This document shows, piece by piece, positions 39,731-49,442 of a stretch of 64,000 bases of DNA (within the stretch, counting starts at the first letter, position 1; each line of letters begins with the position of its first letter). This stretch comes from Mucilaginibacter sp. dw_454 (GTDB lineage Bacteria > Bacteroidota > Bacteroidia > Sphingobacteriales > Sphingobacteriaceae), in assembly GCF_018449775.1 (NCBI RefSeq), contig NZ_JAAVVB010000001.1:1426001-1490000 (forward strand). Direction: 5' to 3'. The position numbers and the translations under genes were made by a program. The notes under the pieces are model-generated. The model saw only the letters and a program-made list of their open reading frames with translations, ran no database searches and was not told the DNA's origin.

Positions 39731-40456
39731 CTACCAGGGGCTTTCCTGATTAGTAGCCTCTATATCGTTACTAAAGTATTTTCCGGTAGGACCATCGGCA
39801 CCAATAGTTGCGTATTTCACTACAATGGCGGCTGCGTCTTCAACAGATCCGGGGCCGTTATGATGGTTAAAGTCGGTTTTAGTATAGCCGGGATCAACAG
39901 CGTTTACTTTAAAAGTGGTATCGCGCAGTTCATAAGCCAAATGTACCGTATAGGCGTTCAGCGCTGTTTTAGACGGACCATAAGCCGCGCCCTTAACATT
40001 GTAATATTTCCAATTCAGGTTACTGTGTAAGGTTAATGACCCCAGACCTGATGTTACATTTACAATTCTTGGTTCAGGCGATTCTTTCAGCTTATCTATA
40101 AAGGCTTGAACAACGCTTATCGCACCAAAGAAATTAGTATCAAAAACTTCTCTAATGGTTGATAAAGGCGTGGTAGATGGTGTTTGCTGCATACCACCTA
40201 AAATACCGGCGTTGTTAATCAGAACATCCAATTCTTTAATTTGGCTGGCGGCATTAATTACCGATTCCAGATTGCCTACATCGATCTGGATGGGTTCCAC
40301 ATTATTCAAACCTTCGGCCTTTAGTTTAGCTACGGCTTCCACGCCGTTTTCAAGGCTGCGGCTGCCCAGGTAAACAAAATATCCTTTTTGTAATAATTGT
40401 CTGGCGGTTTCAAAGCCAATGCTTTTATTGGCTCCTGTTATGAGTACTTTTTTCAT
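39731..40456 (-). CDS. Short-chain dehydrogenase/reductase
   Basis: 241 residues from the ATG at 40454-40456; the longer frame overlaps the regulator gene and adds unrelated sequence. KKVLITGANKSIGFETARQL has the TGxxxGxG cofactor motif, DVLINNAGILGG the NNAG motif, and VTSGLGSL with YGPSKTALNAY the catalytic Ser, Tyr and Lys. The Arg/Ser after beta 2 (LGSRSLENG) suggests NADP. Substrate unknown. The AraC-type gene is 64 bp upstream on the same strand and may control it. Confidence 0.9.
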   Translation of the reverse strand: MKKVLITGANKSIGFETARQLLQKGYFVYLGSRSLENGVEAVAKLKAEGLNNVEPIQIDVGNLESVINAASQIKELDVLINNAGILGGMQQTPSTTPLSTIREVFDTNFFGAISVVQAFIDKLKESPEPRIVNVTSGLGSLTLHSNLNWKYYNVKGAAYGPSKTALNAYTVHLAYELRDTTFKVNAVDPGYTKTDFNHHNGPGSVEDAAAIVVKYATIGADGPTGKYFSNDIEATNQESPW

Positions 40457-40520
40457 TTCGTGTTTTATTTGATACAAAAGTATCTTACCTAAAATCAACA
40501 CAACTGCACTCCTAAAGGTT

Positions 40521-41414
40521 TCAATGGTACATTTCGCGGACAGTGGTACGGTAAGCCACCGGCGTATCATTTACGATGCGTTTGAAGAAACGGTTAAAGT
40601 AGGATGCATCCTCAAATCCTAACGCAAAAGCTATTTCTTTAATTGAAGAATCGGTGTGAAAAAGTAAACGTTTGGCTTCCATGATGAGCCGGTCATGAAT
40701 ATGTGTAATGGCCGACTTACCACTTTGCTCCTTCACCACCTCGCTTAAATGCCCGGCAGATATATTGAGCATATCGGCATAAGCGGTAACTTCATGATAC
40801 TGAATATAATTTTCTTCAATTTTGCTCAAATACTTTTTCAGTAAGACACGTTCAGGCGCCGTATCTATGTTACTAAATTGCTCTACATACAGGCGGCTTA
40901 GGTAGATCATCAATACCCGCATGTAACTCATCAACATGCTGTGTTGCCAGTTATTATTGTTGGCGTTTTCGATATAGATCTTTTCCAGCATGTCGCCTAT
41001 AAAGGCCACATCAGCATCGCTCAAATTTAGCTCATGACCATTATCCGGATTCTGAATAACAGGCAACTGGCGCAGCATCGAGTTTTCTTCGAGCGACAGA
41101 AATTCATCTGTAAAACCAAGCACAATGCCCGTAAACGGCTTAGCATCTTCTTTTAAATGTACCTGGTGTGGTATGGTAAAATAAAAAGTATCCGGCTTAA
41201 GTGTGTATTGTTTATCGTCTATCCAATGCTTATTAGCGCCATCCTTTACAAAGGCCCAGAAATAATAATCTTTACGATGCGGCACCAAAAAATCAGTGCG
41301 CTTATACATCACACTGCAATGCGCCTTGTTAATGCTAAACATGGTGCTGCCGGTAATTAAATCGGGCACCAAACCATGTTTAGCTATTATAGCCTCTGTT
41401 TCGGTAAAATACAT
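40521..41414 (-). CDS. AraC-family transcriptional regulator
   Basis: 297 residues. N-terminal cupin-like sensor (1-170; QYTLKPDTFYFTIPHQVHLK) and C-terminal double helix-turn-helix (195-292; ITHIHDRLIMEAKRLLFHTD, then SSIKEIAFALGFEDASYFNR and FFKRIVNDTP). It lies between the GH106 gene, 24 bp upstream, and the SDR gene. The sensor may bind a sugar, given the glycosidase neighbour, but this is inference. Confidence 0.93.
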   Translation of the reverse strand: MYFTETEAIIAKHGLVPDLITGSTMFSINKAHCSVMYKRTDFLVPHRKDYYFWAFVKDGANKHWIDDKQYTLKPDTFYFTIPHQVHLKEDAKPFTGIVLGFTDEFLSLEENSMLRQLPVIQNPDNGHELNLSDADVAFIGDMLEKIYIENANNNNWQHSMLMSYMRVLMIYLSRLYVEQFSNIDTAPERVLLKKYLSKIEENYIQYHEVTAYADMLNISAGHLSEVVKEQSGKSAITHIHDRLIMEAKRLLFHTDSSIKEIAFALGFEDASYFNRFFKRIVNDTPVAYRTTVREMYH

Positions 41415-41418
41415 TACC

Positions 41419-41450
41419 CAAAGTTAGCTTAAAGATCTTTACTTCGTCAA
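41419..41450 (-). promoter_or_regulatory. Probable promoter of the AraC-type gene
   Basis: On the minus strand TTG (41448-41450), a 21-bp spacer and TAACTTTG (41419-41426), an exact TAnnTTTG match. It overlaps the last codons of the GH106 gene and lies 4 bp before the regulator ATG, so transcripts would be almost leaderless. Confidence 0.5.
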
Positions 41451-44400
41451 TTTCACATGCTGATATGACCTTATTATAACCGGACCTATTAATCCTGATT
41501 GCTGCAAAGGTGACTTTTCATCCCAATGATTAAACGTGACAAAGGTGGTGCGTTTAGAATCACGCTTCCCTGTACTGTCTACCCAGTTAGGCCACTCAGC
41601 TATAACAGATCCATTATATTTTACATCCGAAGGCATCTTTGCATCTCCCACTAGTCGGTTTCTCCATAAGTTGGTCACGCTGATCTCGATATCATTTTTA
41701 CCGGCATGTACCGCACCTGTCAAATCAATCCTGAAAGGGATTTTCCATAACACACCCAAGTTCTTTCCGTTTACAATTACTTCGGCTATAACACTTACGC
41801 TGCCCAGATCTAACTCGAGTGAATTACCTGTCTTAAATGCATCTGCAGTTAAAATGAATTGCTTTTTATAAGTCGCTGTTCCCGAAAAATATTTGATACC
41901 CTCGTCGTCGGAAGTTGGCCATGAAATAAGCTTAGGAAAAGTAGCTTTTGCCGGAGCGCCTGTATTTTTAGGGAAGGTCAACTCCCAGGGGCCAGACAGT
42001 TCGATAGGCTGCGGCACAAATGCAACTGCTGCCGTCTTATTTGATCCCCCGGCGGTTTTGTAAGTTACTTTGCCGGCATATGGCGTAACCCATTCAGGTG
42101 TACCATTGTTATAATCCAGTTTTGGTTGCGGAATATCTCTTTCTAAATGAGCGATATTTCCCGTCTTTGCCACAACGGTCTTTGTTTCTCCATTGGCATA
42201 ATAAGCCATGTGCAACTCGTGCTTAATTCCCTTCTCAGCAGGCGGAGTATCAAACAACTGGTCGTTAACAGCAAACACCAATGTATTTGCCAAAACCAGG
42301 TCATTCACTTTGCCGGTGACATCATAAATTGGATATTTTGGTGGCACGCCTATCATGTCAGGTAAGAATCTGCCATAAAGCGCCCTGATCAACTTAAATT
42401 GCTGGCCGTTAAATGGCAAATCCAAATGCTGATTTTCTAAAACACTTAATTGATGCCGCTGGCCGCCTAACTCATAATCCATCCGTAACTCTTTTACTGA
42501 TCCAAAAGCAGGGTCGCCGGACGAAAGGGCATTATTAGCTACTATATGAAGTCCGTCATTTTTAGCAGCTTTAGTCAAGGTATCAGTCACGTCAGCAATT
42601 CCCTCCGGCAGAAAGGTGCCGTACTCTGCTTTAATAATATGCAAATCAGGCAAAGGCTGTTGCTGTGGACGGTCTAACGTAATTTTCGCGTTAGCGATAT
42701 GATATGATGATGGGGCCTTCGCACCACGAAAGATCACAAAAACAGATCCGTTAGTATTAAAAGACATCGGGATATCCGTGGTATTGCCTGCCCCCTTTCG
42801 CCAAACTAAAACATCTTCAACTTTACCGGTCTCCGAATTCCAAAGTTGAGGTTTCTTTCCCGACACCCTGAATCTGCACACTTCTTCTCTTGTATTAGTT
42901 TGTGGATTAGAAATAAAGTAAATATCGTCATTACCAACCGTGCGGTGGATGAAATTAAGATCAGACCCTGTAATGCCACCAGAAAAATCAGGAACTAAAT
43001 GTTGCTTGGCAAGTGCATGGGCTACTGAGAGATCGGTCGAGATCTTACCGCTCCATAATTCATCAGCAAGCTGGGTAACTTGTGCGTCGCTGGCAGGGTA
43101 ACCTTGCAAACTTGGCGATTTAGTAGGTTTAGAGCCGATGATGGTTGCACCGGAAGCAACCAAATCTTTAAGCTTGATTAGCAATTGCGGCCTTGCCCAC
43201 ATGCTTTTAGGTAGCACTAATAAACGGTAGGCTAACCCGGCATGATTATAAATCTTGCCATTCTTAACCGTAAGTCGAGCTAACTCGTCGGGACCAATCT
43301 GGTCATAATCATAGCCCAGTCTTTTAATATCGTTTCTTAAAATAGCATCGTTGGGCGAAGATTCATCGTTGAAAACCAAAACATCGGCCGTGCTTCTTCC
43401 CTGTTGCAATAAAAACTGTGATCGGCCCAGGTAGCTCATATAGGCTTTACTTTGCTCCCACCAGGTATTCAGGCGGCTCATTTCTACACCCCATTGATGA
43501 AAGGTGACGCCGGGCGCAATATTATAAGGTTGAAGCGGATAGCTGTGAAAGATAAAGCGGTTAATGCCTTCTGTCCACATTTTATCGCCGAGTGGCTTCA
43601 TGGTTGCGGGGTGGTTGATCCATCCACCAATGCTGGTAAATGATTCTGCACCTACAATGGAGTTGCCATTAACGTGCGCTACAGACGCCGCCATTCTTGC
43701 CGACTCCGCATAATCGCCACCCGGTAGCCAGAACTCGCCCATTACCACATCGGCCGGCGCGCCTACCTGCATTGATTCGTAAGGGCCGCCATAGGGCTCG
43801 GTAGAAAACTTCATTTTATTTTTATGGCACAGTTGGGCAAAGTAGCCGTAGTAGTTATCAGCAAACAAGTCGCCAATCGTTCGGCGGAAATCCCACAGAA
43901 AACGCTCAGATACTTCGCCACTCTCTACATAGTAACCAGCCAGCGCAGGTAAATAGCTCAGACAATCATAACCCCGGCGCTTTTTAAACTCGGTATTAAA
44001 ACCTTCTGTCCAGTTATTGCAACCCACTTCATAGCTATCTATCAAACAGTTATTCAACGTATTGCCAACCAGTGGACCGACATAATCCAGAATAGGTTTT
44101 ATACCGTCGGCCCAGTAAGCATCAGCTGCTTTGCGGCTCATTTTGTCAATTTCGAGTCCTGCTCCCCCTTTTTCTGAAGGGTGATTTTCATTTCCATTTG
44201 GCGTATGGCCAAAACGGATGATCGTCCAATCGCCGGCGGGGGCTGTCCAGTTTAATGTGCCGTCTGACGACATTTTAGATGTCAAGTCAATTATGTCTTT
44301 TTTGCTGATGATTGCGTCTACAGCAATTATCTTATCACTCGGGTCTAAATGTGTTTTAAAGTCATTGCCCGATAAGGATTTAATTGGCAGCAAGTCTATC

Positions 44401-44924
44401 CTCTTATTGCTTTTAGGGGTCGGGAAAGCCAGCACAGCAATGTCTTTATAATAGTTAAACTTAGTTGCCGGCTGCGTCAACACCTGATGAATAGCGCTGC
44501 CTCCCTGAACCAAAATTTGACTATAAACTACAGTCTGCATAGCATTTTCAGGTTTTACCCACGGCCCTCCGCTTGATGACCAACCCGGACCATTGTGAAA
44601 TGCCAACTGCATCCCCAACCGGTGCGCTTCTGTAACAGCGAACTTAAAAAGCTCCAGCCATTTTGGGGTCATGTAAGTCGCCGGGCCATCGGGATATCCC
44701 TGTCCTACGTTAAAGATCTGTGCTTCCTGGATACCCACGCGTTTCATGGCTTCCAGGTCGGCGGTGATGCCTTGTTTAGTGATGTTACCGTCTATCCAGT
44801 GCCACCAGGTACGTGCCCTGGCAGAGGGTGGCGGGTTTTTAAATCCGGCTAGTAAAGCATCCTGTGCTTTAACATTAACAACGCATAGCGCTACAAAAAC
44901 AATCGTAAAAAGTATTCGGTTCAT
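41439..44924 (-). CDS. Exported GH106-type alpha-L-rhamnosidase
   Basis: 1161 residues with a signal peptide (FTIVFVALCVVNVKAQ). RARTWWHWIDGNITKQGITA and DLEAMKRVGIQEAQIFNVGQ are typical of the GH106 TIM-barrel start, then MQLAFHNGPGWSSSGGPWV and LIDSYEVGCNNWTEGFNTEF in the catalytic region. Residues about 870-1161 form beta-sandwich domains (NGKNLGVLWKIPFRIDLTGA). GH106 enzymes remove L-rhamnose from plant pectins such as rhamnogalacturonan. There is no SusCD pair nearby. It probably acts in the periplasm or outside the cell. Confidence 0.9.
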   Translation of the reverse strand: MNRILFTIVFVALCVVNVKAQDALLAGFKNPPPSARARTWWHWIDGNITKQGITADLEAMKRVGIQEAQIFNVGQGYPDGPATYMTPKWLELFKFAVTEAHRLGMQLAFHNGPGWSSSGGPWVKPENAMQTVVYSQILVQGGSAIHQVLTQPATKFNYYKDIAVLAFPTPKSNKRIDLLPIKSLSGNDFKTHLDPSDKIIAVDAIISKKDIIDLTSKMSSDGTLNWTAPAGDWTIIRFGHTPNGNENHPSEKGGAGLEIDKMSRKAADAYWADGIKPILDYVGPLVGNTLNNCLIDSYEVGCNNWTEGFNTEFKKRRGYDCLSYLPALAGYYVESGEVSERFLWDFRRTIGDLFADNYYGYFAQLCHKNKMKFSTEPYGGPYESMQVGAPADVVMGEFWLPGGDYAESARMAASVAHVNGNSIVGAESFTSIGGWINHPATMKPLGDKMWTEGINRFIFHSYPLQPYNIAPGVTFHQWGVEMSRLNTWWEQSKAYMSYLGRSQFLLQQGRSTADVLVFNDESSPNDAILRNDIKRLGYDYDQIGPDELARLTVKNGKIYNHAGLAYRLLVLPKSMWARPQLLIKLKDLVASGATIIGSKPTKSPSLQGYPASDAQVTQLADELWSGKISTDLSVAHALAKQHLVPDFSGGITGSDLNFIHRTVGNDDIYFISNPQTNTREEVCRFRVSGKKPQLWNSETGKVEDVLVWRKGAGNTTDIPMSFNTNGSVFVIFRGAKAPSSYHIANAKITLDRPQQQPLPDLHIIKAEYGTFLPEGIADVTDTLTKAAKNDGLHIVANNALSSGDPAFGSVKELRMDYELGGQRHQLSVLENQHLDLPFNGQQFKLIRALYGRFLPDMIGVPPKYPIYDVTGKVNDLVLANTLVFAVNDQLFDTPPAEKGIKHELHMAYYANGETKTVVAKTGNIAHLERDIPQPKLDYNNGTPEWVTPYAGKVTYKTAGGSNKTAAVAFVPQPIELSGPWELTFPKNTGAPAKATFPKLISWPTSDDEGIKYFSGTATYKKQFILTADAFKTGNSLELDLGSVSVIAEVIVNGKNLGVLWKIPFRIDLTGAVHAGKNDIEISVTNLWRNRLVGDAKMPSDVKYNGSVIAEWPNWVDSTGKRDSKRTTFVTFNHWDEKSPLQQSGLIGPVIIRSYQHVKLTK

Positions 44925-45082
44925 TGGGTTGGTAATAATTGGTGGGGCAAGATAAATACATTCTTAAGTCTAACTGTCTGTGTCTGTCCTGTAAGCTATC
45001 TCGGTAAATGTTAAGCTTATCCTAACGCGCAACCCAAAAAAATCCTATTTTTGCAGCTTCAATAAAATATCGTTACAAAAAC

Positions 45083-46804
45083 ATGAGTATTGCACTATCC
45101 GAACAGGAAATTATACGCCGCGAATCATTACAACAATTACGTGCCCTGGGCATTGATCCATATCCTGCCGAGGAATTTAAGGTTACTGATTTTGCGCAGG
45201 ACATAACCGATAATTTCGCAGCTAACCCGGATACTTATAAACAGGTAACTATTGCCGGCCGGATCATGACCCGCCGTATTATGGGCAGTGCATCATTTGC
45301 CGAAATTCAGGACAGCACAGGCCGGATGCAGGTCTACATCAAACGAGACGATATTTGCCCTGACGAGGATAAAACCTTATACAATACCGTATTTAAAAAA
45401 TTGCTGGATATTGGCGACTACATGGGCATTAAAGGCTACGTTTTCTTGACTCAAACTGGCGAGATCTCTGTACACGTACAAGAGTTGACTATTCTTTCAA
45501 AATCATTAAAGCCGCTACCTGTTGTTAAACGCGATGAGGACGGTAATATCCACGATGGATTTACTGACCCTGAAATGCGTTACCGTCAGCGCTATGTTGA
45601 TTTAACAGTTAACCCGGAATACAAACAGATCTTTATTAAAAGATCAAAAGTGATTAGCGCTATGCGCAATTACTTTAACGCACAAGGCTGGATGGAAGTA
45701 GAAACGCCGATTTTGCAACCTGTGCATGGTGGCGCGGCGGCGCGTCCGTTTGCTACGCACCATAACACGTTGGATATGCCGCTATTTTTGCGTATCGCTA
45801 ACGAGTTATATTTAAAACGTTTAATAGTAGCCGGTTTTGACGGTGTTTATGAGTTTGGCAAAATGTTCCGTAACGAGGGCATGGACCGTACGCATAACCC
45901 GGAGTTTACCGCTATGGAAATATACGTAGCCTATAAAGATTATATCTGGATGATGGCTATGGTTGAAGACTGCCTGGAGCAAGTGGCTCGTGCCGTACAT
46001 GGTATTGCCGCTGTACAGGTAGGGGCTAACGAGATCAACTTTGCAGGCCCATACACTCGTTTGAGCATGTATGAGTCCATCCAAAAATATACAGGCATAG
46101 ATGTTTCGGCAATGGATGAAACCGGCCTACGCGAGGTTTGTAATGATCTTAAAATTGAGGTTGATACCACAATGGGAAAAGGCAAGCTGATCGACGAGAT
46201 CTTCAGCGCTAAGGTAGAAGCTAACCTGATCCAGCCAACCTTCATTACCGACTACCCTATCGAAATGACGCCGCTGGCTAAAAAGCATCGTACTAAAGAC
46301 GGTTTGGTTGAACGCTTTGAATTATTTGTAAATGGCAAAGAAATTGCCAACGCTTATTCAGAGTTAAATGACCCCATTGATCAACGTGAACGGCTAGAGG
46401 AACAATTGATCCTGGCTGGCCGTGGTGATGACGAAGCTATGGCGATGGATGACGACTTTTTACGTGCCTTAGAATATGGTATGCCGCCAACATCGGGTTT
46501 AGGTATCGGGATAGACCGTTTGGTAATGTTATTGACTAACCAGAGTACGATACAAGAAGTATTATTCTTCCCACAAATGCGCCCTGAAAAGAAAGCCAAA
46601 GTAGCAACAGCCGATGACTTTGTAAAAATTGGCGTACCGGCCGAATGGGTGCAGGTATTAAATAAAATGGGCTTCAATACGGTTGATGAATTAAAGGCTG
46701 CAAATCCGAACAAGGTATTTAATGATTTGGGGGGTATGCGTAAAAAGCTAAAACTTGAAATTACCATGCCGGCCAAAGAGGTTGTTATGGCTTGGTTTGA
46801 ATAG
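45083..46804 (+). CDS. lysS: Lysyl-tRNA synthetase (class II)
   Basis: 573 residues. N-terminal OB-fold anticodon domain (50-150; [20 protein letters not shown]), class II core with motif 2 [20 protein letters not shown] and motif 3 [17 protein letters not shown]. After residue 505 an extra domain of about 65 residues ([40 protein letters not shown]) is added, which many Bacteroidetes LysRS have. TATTTTTG at 45046-45053 fits the -7 element. Divergent from the GH106 gene. Confidence 0.97.
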   Translation: MSIALSEQEIIRRESLQQLRALGIDPYPAEEFKVTDFAQDITDNFAANPDTYKQVTIAGRIMTRRIMGSASFAEIQDSTGRMQVYIKRDDICPDEDKTLYNTVFKKLLDIGDYMGIKGYVFLTQTGEISVHVQELTILSKSLKPLPVVKRDEDGNIHDGFTDPEMRYRQRYVDLTVNPEYKQIFIKRSKVISAMRNYFNAQGWMEVETPILQPVHGGAAARPFATHHNTLDMPLFLRIANELYLKRLIVAGFDGVYEFGKMFRNEGMDRTHNPEFTAMEIYVAYKDYIWMMAMVEDCLEQVARAVHGIAAVQVGANEINFAGPYTRLSMYESIQKYTGIDVSAMDETGLREVCNDLKIEVDTTMGKGKLIDEIFSAKVEANLIQPTFITDYPIEMTPLAKKHRTKDGLVERFELFVNGKEIANAYSELNDPIDQRERLEEQLILAGRGDDEAMAMDDDFLRALEYGMPPTSGLGIGIDRLVMLLTNQSTIQEVLFFPQMRPEKKAKVATADDFVKIGVPAEWVQVLNKMGFNTVDELKAANPNKVFNDLGGMRKKLKLEITMPAKEVVMAWFE

Positions 46805-46810
46805 CATAAT

Positions 46811-46878
46811 GTAGAGACGCAATATCTTGCGTCTAAAATGGCAAGACAGCAAAAAGGCGCAAAATATTGCGTTTCTAC
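46811..46878. repeat. Inverted repeat with GTAGAGACGCAATAT arms
   Basis: Arm 1 is GTAGAGACGCAATATCTTGC plus GTCT (46811-46834); arm 2 (46855-46878) is its complement at 21 of 24 positions, with a 20-bp spacer. It lies just after lysS and may terminate it. The rest of 46879-46999 is AT-rich with no feature. Confidence 0.78.
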
Positions 46879-46999
46879 GTTCAATTAACGATTTTCCACA
46901 ATCGTTATTAACAATTCTTTAATATAATAATAAAATGCTGGAAACTTTGGCATTTGATGTGTTACGTACATTTACATACACACATTATATGCAAGAGTC

Positions 47000-47212
47000 A
47001 TGACTAATTCAATATTAGAAATTACAGAAAGCGAATACTTGATAAAATTGAACAGGTCAAATTTCAACTTGTCATTTATCAGAAGTTTATTGAAGATTGT
47101 TGAAGTTGCTAATCCTTCAGAAGATAGCTTCTCGACGCCCGACAGAAACATCAGCTATAATCAGAGCCACCAGTCAGAACCTGATTATTTCAGTTCGCTT
47201 GACGACAAATAG
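47000..47212 (+). CDS. Small protein of unknown function
   Basis: 70 residues. The N-terminal half is an amphipathic, folded-looking segment (SILEITESEYLIKLNRSNFN, then LSFIRSLLKIVEVANPSED) and the C-terminal half is polar and probably disordered (SYNQSHQSEPDYFSSLDDK). ATG at 47000, stop inside a palindrome that acts as terminator. The first half recalls small Bacteroidetes proteins of unknown role; no partner gene is visible. Confidence 0.62.
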   Translation: MTNSILEITESEYLIKLNRSNFNLSFIRSLLKIVEVANPSEDSFSTPDRNISYNQSHQSEPDYFSSLDDK

Positions 47213-47241
47213 GCTTTAAAACAATTGTTTTAAAGCCTATT
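47208..47241. terminator. 34-bp perfect palindrome at the end of the small gene
   Basis: AATAGGCTTTAAAACAA and its exact complement, without any spacer; the stop codon TAG of the gene is inside. It is followed by TATTTTATT. It probably acts as a bidirectional terminator for the small gene and the TPR-like gene that ends at 47252. Confidence 0.7.
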
Positions 47242-47251
47242 ATTTTATTCC

Positions 47252-47803
47252 TTAGAATTGTTGGCGATATCCGCCCTTAATTACCTGTTTGTCCATTTGG
47301 GCCATCTGCTGTTTCATCATTTTAATCTGTTCCGTCAGCAGTTTATTCTTATCGTCTTTTGTAGCCTCCTGTAAGTACATAGTTGCTTCGCGCTTATTAC
47401 GCTTAGCCATTGCTATACCTGCCAGGCTTATTTTAGCCAATGCGGTATTGTGCGACATGGTCATGCCCAGCTGCAATGCTTTCTTAAAATATTTTTCTGA
47501 TTTTAACGGTGCTTTGCGCGACTCGATCAAACCGATAAGTAAATTATAATAGCCATGCTGATTTTTATGTAATTGCTTTTCGTAATCGTTTACTTTACCT
47601 AACCATGCTTCTGCTTTGTCTGATTGCTCTTTACGCAAGAAGTATTGGGCAATGATCATATTCTCATTAAAGAAGAACGATAACAGGATGATACCGCCGA
47701 GCAACAACACCAAAATCCCCCAACCCCAAAAACCAAAGGCGCAAAGTGCAACCGCACCACCCAAAAAAACGCAGGCTATAATTAGCCGAACTATATTTGA
47801 CAT
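47252..47803 (-). CDS. Membrane-anchored TPR-like protein
   Basis: 183 residues. Two adjacent membrane segments (5-25 and 28-46), then a helical domain with TPR-like repeats (KAEAWLGKVNDYEKQLHKNQ, SEKYFKKALQLGMTMSHNTA, REATMYLQEATKDDKNK) and a C-terminal helix rich in Met, Gln and Lys (QIKMMKQQMAQMDKQ). Probably a cytoplasmic adaptor at the membrane. Divergent from ung, 72 bp between the starts. No known partner. Confidence 0.75.
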   Translation of the reverse strand: MSNIVRLIIACVFLGGAVALCAFGFWGWGILVLLLGGIILLSFFFNENMIIAQYFLRKEQSDKAEAWLGKVNDYEKQLHKNQHGYYNLLIGLIESRKAPLKSEKYFKKALQLGMTMSHNTALAKISLAGIAMAKRNKREATMYLQEATKDDKNKLLTEQIKMMKQQMAQMDKQVIKGGYRQQF

Positions 47804-47875
47804 AATTTGTTATCCTATAAATTGATTGCAAATATCCGTTTATTTGTACTCTTAATCAACATTTCAGAAATATTT

Positions 47876-48556
47876 ATGGCAATTGATTTAGAGCCATCAT
47901 GGCTTAAGGTTTTACATACCGAATTTGATAAAGATTACATGCTTAAGCTGCGTCAATTTTTAAAAGACGAAAAGCAGACCGGCAAAATCATCTACCCAAA
48001 AAACTCAGATATTTTTAACGCTTTTGCTAAAACGCCATTTGATGAAGTTAAAGTGGTGATATTGGGACAAGACCCATATCATGGCGCCAACCAGGCACAC
48101 GGTTTATCTTTTTCTGTGCAAAAAGGTATCCGTACACCTCCATCGCTACAAAACATTTACAAAGAGCTGGCCACAGATATTCCCGGCTTTACTATACCTC
48201 AAACCGGCGATCTGACCGAATGGGCCGAACAAGGCGTGTTACTATTGAACGCTACATTAACCGTGCAGGCTGCCAATGCCGGCTCTCACCAGAAAAAAGG
48301 TTGGGAACAATTTACAGACACGGTTATCAAAACCATATCAGACAAAAAGGAACACGTAGTGTTTATCCTATGGGGAGCTTACGCGCAATCAAAAGCGACA
48401 CTGATAGATAACAGCAAACATTTGGTCATCAAATCAACGCACCCCTCACCTATGGCTGTTAGCCATGGCGGGTTCTTTGGCTCTAAACCGTTTTCAAAAA
48501 CCAATACCTACCTGAAAGAGCACGGTGAAAAACCGATTGACTGGCAGATACATTAG
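47876..48556 (+). CDS. ung: Uracil-DNA glycosylase
   Basis: Removes uracil from DNA (family 1). 226 residues from the ATG at 47876; the frame opens 23 codons earlier without family sequence. VVILGQDPYHGANQAHGLSF holds catalytic Asp67, TGDLTEWAEQGVLLLNATLT the uracil pocket, and HPSPMAVSHGGFFGSKPFSK the DNA-intercalating loop with the His. Complete. Confidence 0.97.
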   Translation: MAIDLEPSWLKVLHTEFDKDYMLKLRQFLKDEKQTGKIIYPKNSDIFNAFAKTPFDEVKVVILGQDPYHGANQAHGLSFSVQKGIRTPPSLQNIYKELATDIPGFTIPQTGDLTEWAEQGVLLLNATLTVQAANAGSHQKKGWEQFTDTVIKTISDKKEHVVFILWGAYAQSKATLIDNSKHLVIKSTHPSPMAVSHGGFFGSKPFSKTNTYLKEHGEKPIDWQIH

Positions 48557-48595
48557 TTTAATGAGTGGTTAATGAATGTTTTGAATTGATGCTGA

Positions 48596-48727
48596 TTATT
48601 TACTAGCTGATGAAAGGCCATCATTAAAACCGGCAACTACGCCTTGTTTAATATCTGGCCAGTGTTCTAAAGCCGAAATGATGATACAAGCTAAAACTAT
48701 TCTGACTACAATTTTCTTGATTTGCAT
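48596..48727 (-). CDS. 43-residue small membrane-type protein
   Basis: ATG at 48725-48727, stop TAA at 48596-48598. The peptide starts MQIKKIVVRIVLACIIISAL (one hydrophobic segment, residues 6-20) and continues EHWPDIKQGVVAGFNDGLSS, ending ASK. The tail has an amphipathic character and the composition is protein-like. It is the only feature in the 293-bp gap 48557-48849. I do not recognise a function; a short DNA tract could produce such an ORF by chance, but the signal-like helix and EHWPD segment argue for a real gene. Confidence 0.52.
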   Translation of the reverse strand: MQIKKIVVRIVLACIIISALEHWPDIKQGVVAGFNDGLSSASK

Positions 48728-48849
48728 TGCTTTATTATTTAGGTAAAAAATAATCATACTAATATAACACATTGGTAAATCAACTTGGCGTTAATCACAT
48801 TAATATAACAAATTGTTCATATCACCCTAACACATTCACCTGGCACTAA

Positions 48850-49320
48850 TTAGTATTCCAACGGCACTATAGGTTCTTTTTTACTGGTCGACATGATCAT
48901 CATCGTTTGGAAAGTTTTAACCACACTGATGCGGCTGATCTTTTCCATGATCAGTTGCTCATACGATTTAATGTCGCGCACATAAACTTTCAGTAAAAAG
49001 TCGCACTGGCCGGTTACGTGGTGGCACTCGGTTACTTCCTTGATCTTTTTTATCTCGGCAATAAAAGTGTGGATGGTATCTTTCTGATGAAAATCAAGCG
49101 ATATCTGTATAAAGGTTTTAATGCCCAGGCCAAGTTTTTCCTCGTCTACCAGAGCATGATAGCTCTTTATATATTCGGCATTTTCCAGTTTACGCACGCG
49201 TTCAAGCGTTGGCGCCGGCGATAATCCGATCTCTGTCGAAAGCTGAAGATTAGTGATTCTTCCGTTCTCTTGTAAGGTTTTAAGTATTTGCAGGTCAATC
49301 CTGTCCAGTTCTGCAGCCAT
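48850..49320 (-). CDS. Lrp/AsnC-family transcriptional regulator
   Basis: 156 residues from the ATG at 49318-49320. Winged helix at the N-terminus (LDRIDLQILKTLQENGRITN, LQLSTEIGLSPAPTLERVRK) and the RAM domain with VTECHHVTGQCDFLLKVYVR at the C-terminus, which forms octamers and senses amino acids. It is divergent from mntR; the mntR operator lies between them but closer to mntR. Its target genes are unknown. Confidence 0.93.
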   Translation of the reverse strand: MAAELDRIDLQILKTLQENGRITNLQLSTEIGLSPAPTLERVRKLENAEYIKSYHALVDEEKLGLGIKTFIQISLDFHQKDTIHTFIAEIKKIKEVTECHHVTGQCDFLLKVYVRDIKSYEQLIMEKISRISVVKTFQTMMIMSTSKKEPIVPLEY

Positions 49321-49403
49321 AACTACGTCGATAATTTTAAACAAAATACAAAATTATATTTTTCCAAAACAATAATCGTAAAATATTATTTTTTATTTCC
49401 AAA

Positions 49404-49437
49404 TTTTTAGACAAGTCTAAAAAAACGATTAGATTTG
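49404..49437 (+). promoter_or_regulatory. mntR-mntH promoter with a MntR-type operator
   Basis: TTTTTAGAC-AA-GTCTAAAAA (49404-49423) is a perfect palindrome with 9-bp arms, of the size and style bound by DtxR/MntR dimers. It lies six bases before TAGATTTG (49430-49437), an exact -7 match, so it covers the region of the -33 element. The mntR ATG is 5 bp further. Repressor binding here would block polymerase, implying autoregulation by manganese or iron. Confidence 0.78.
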
Positions 49438-49442
49438 TTTAA

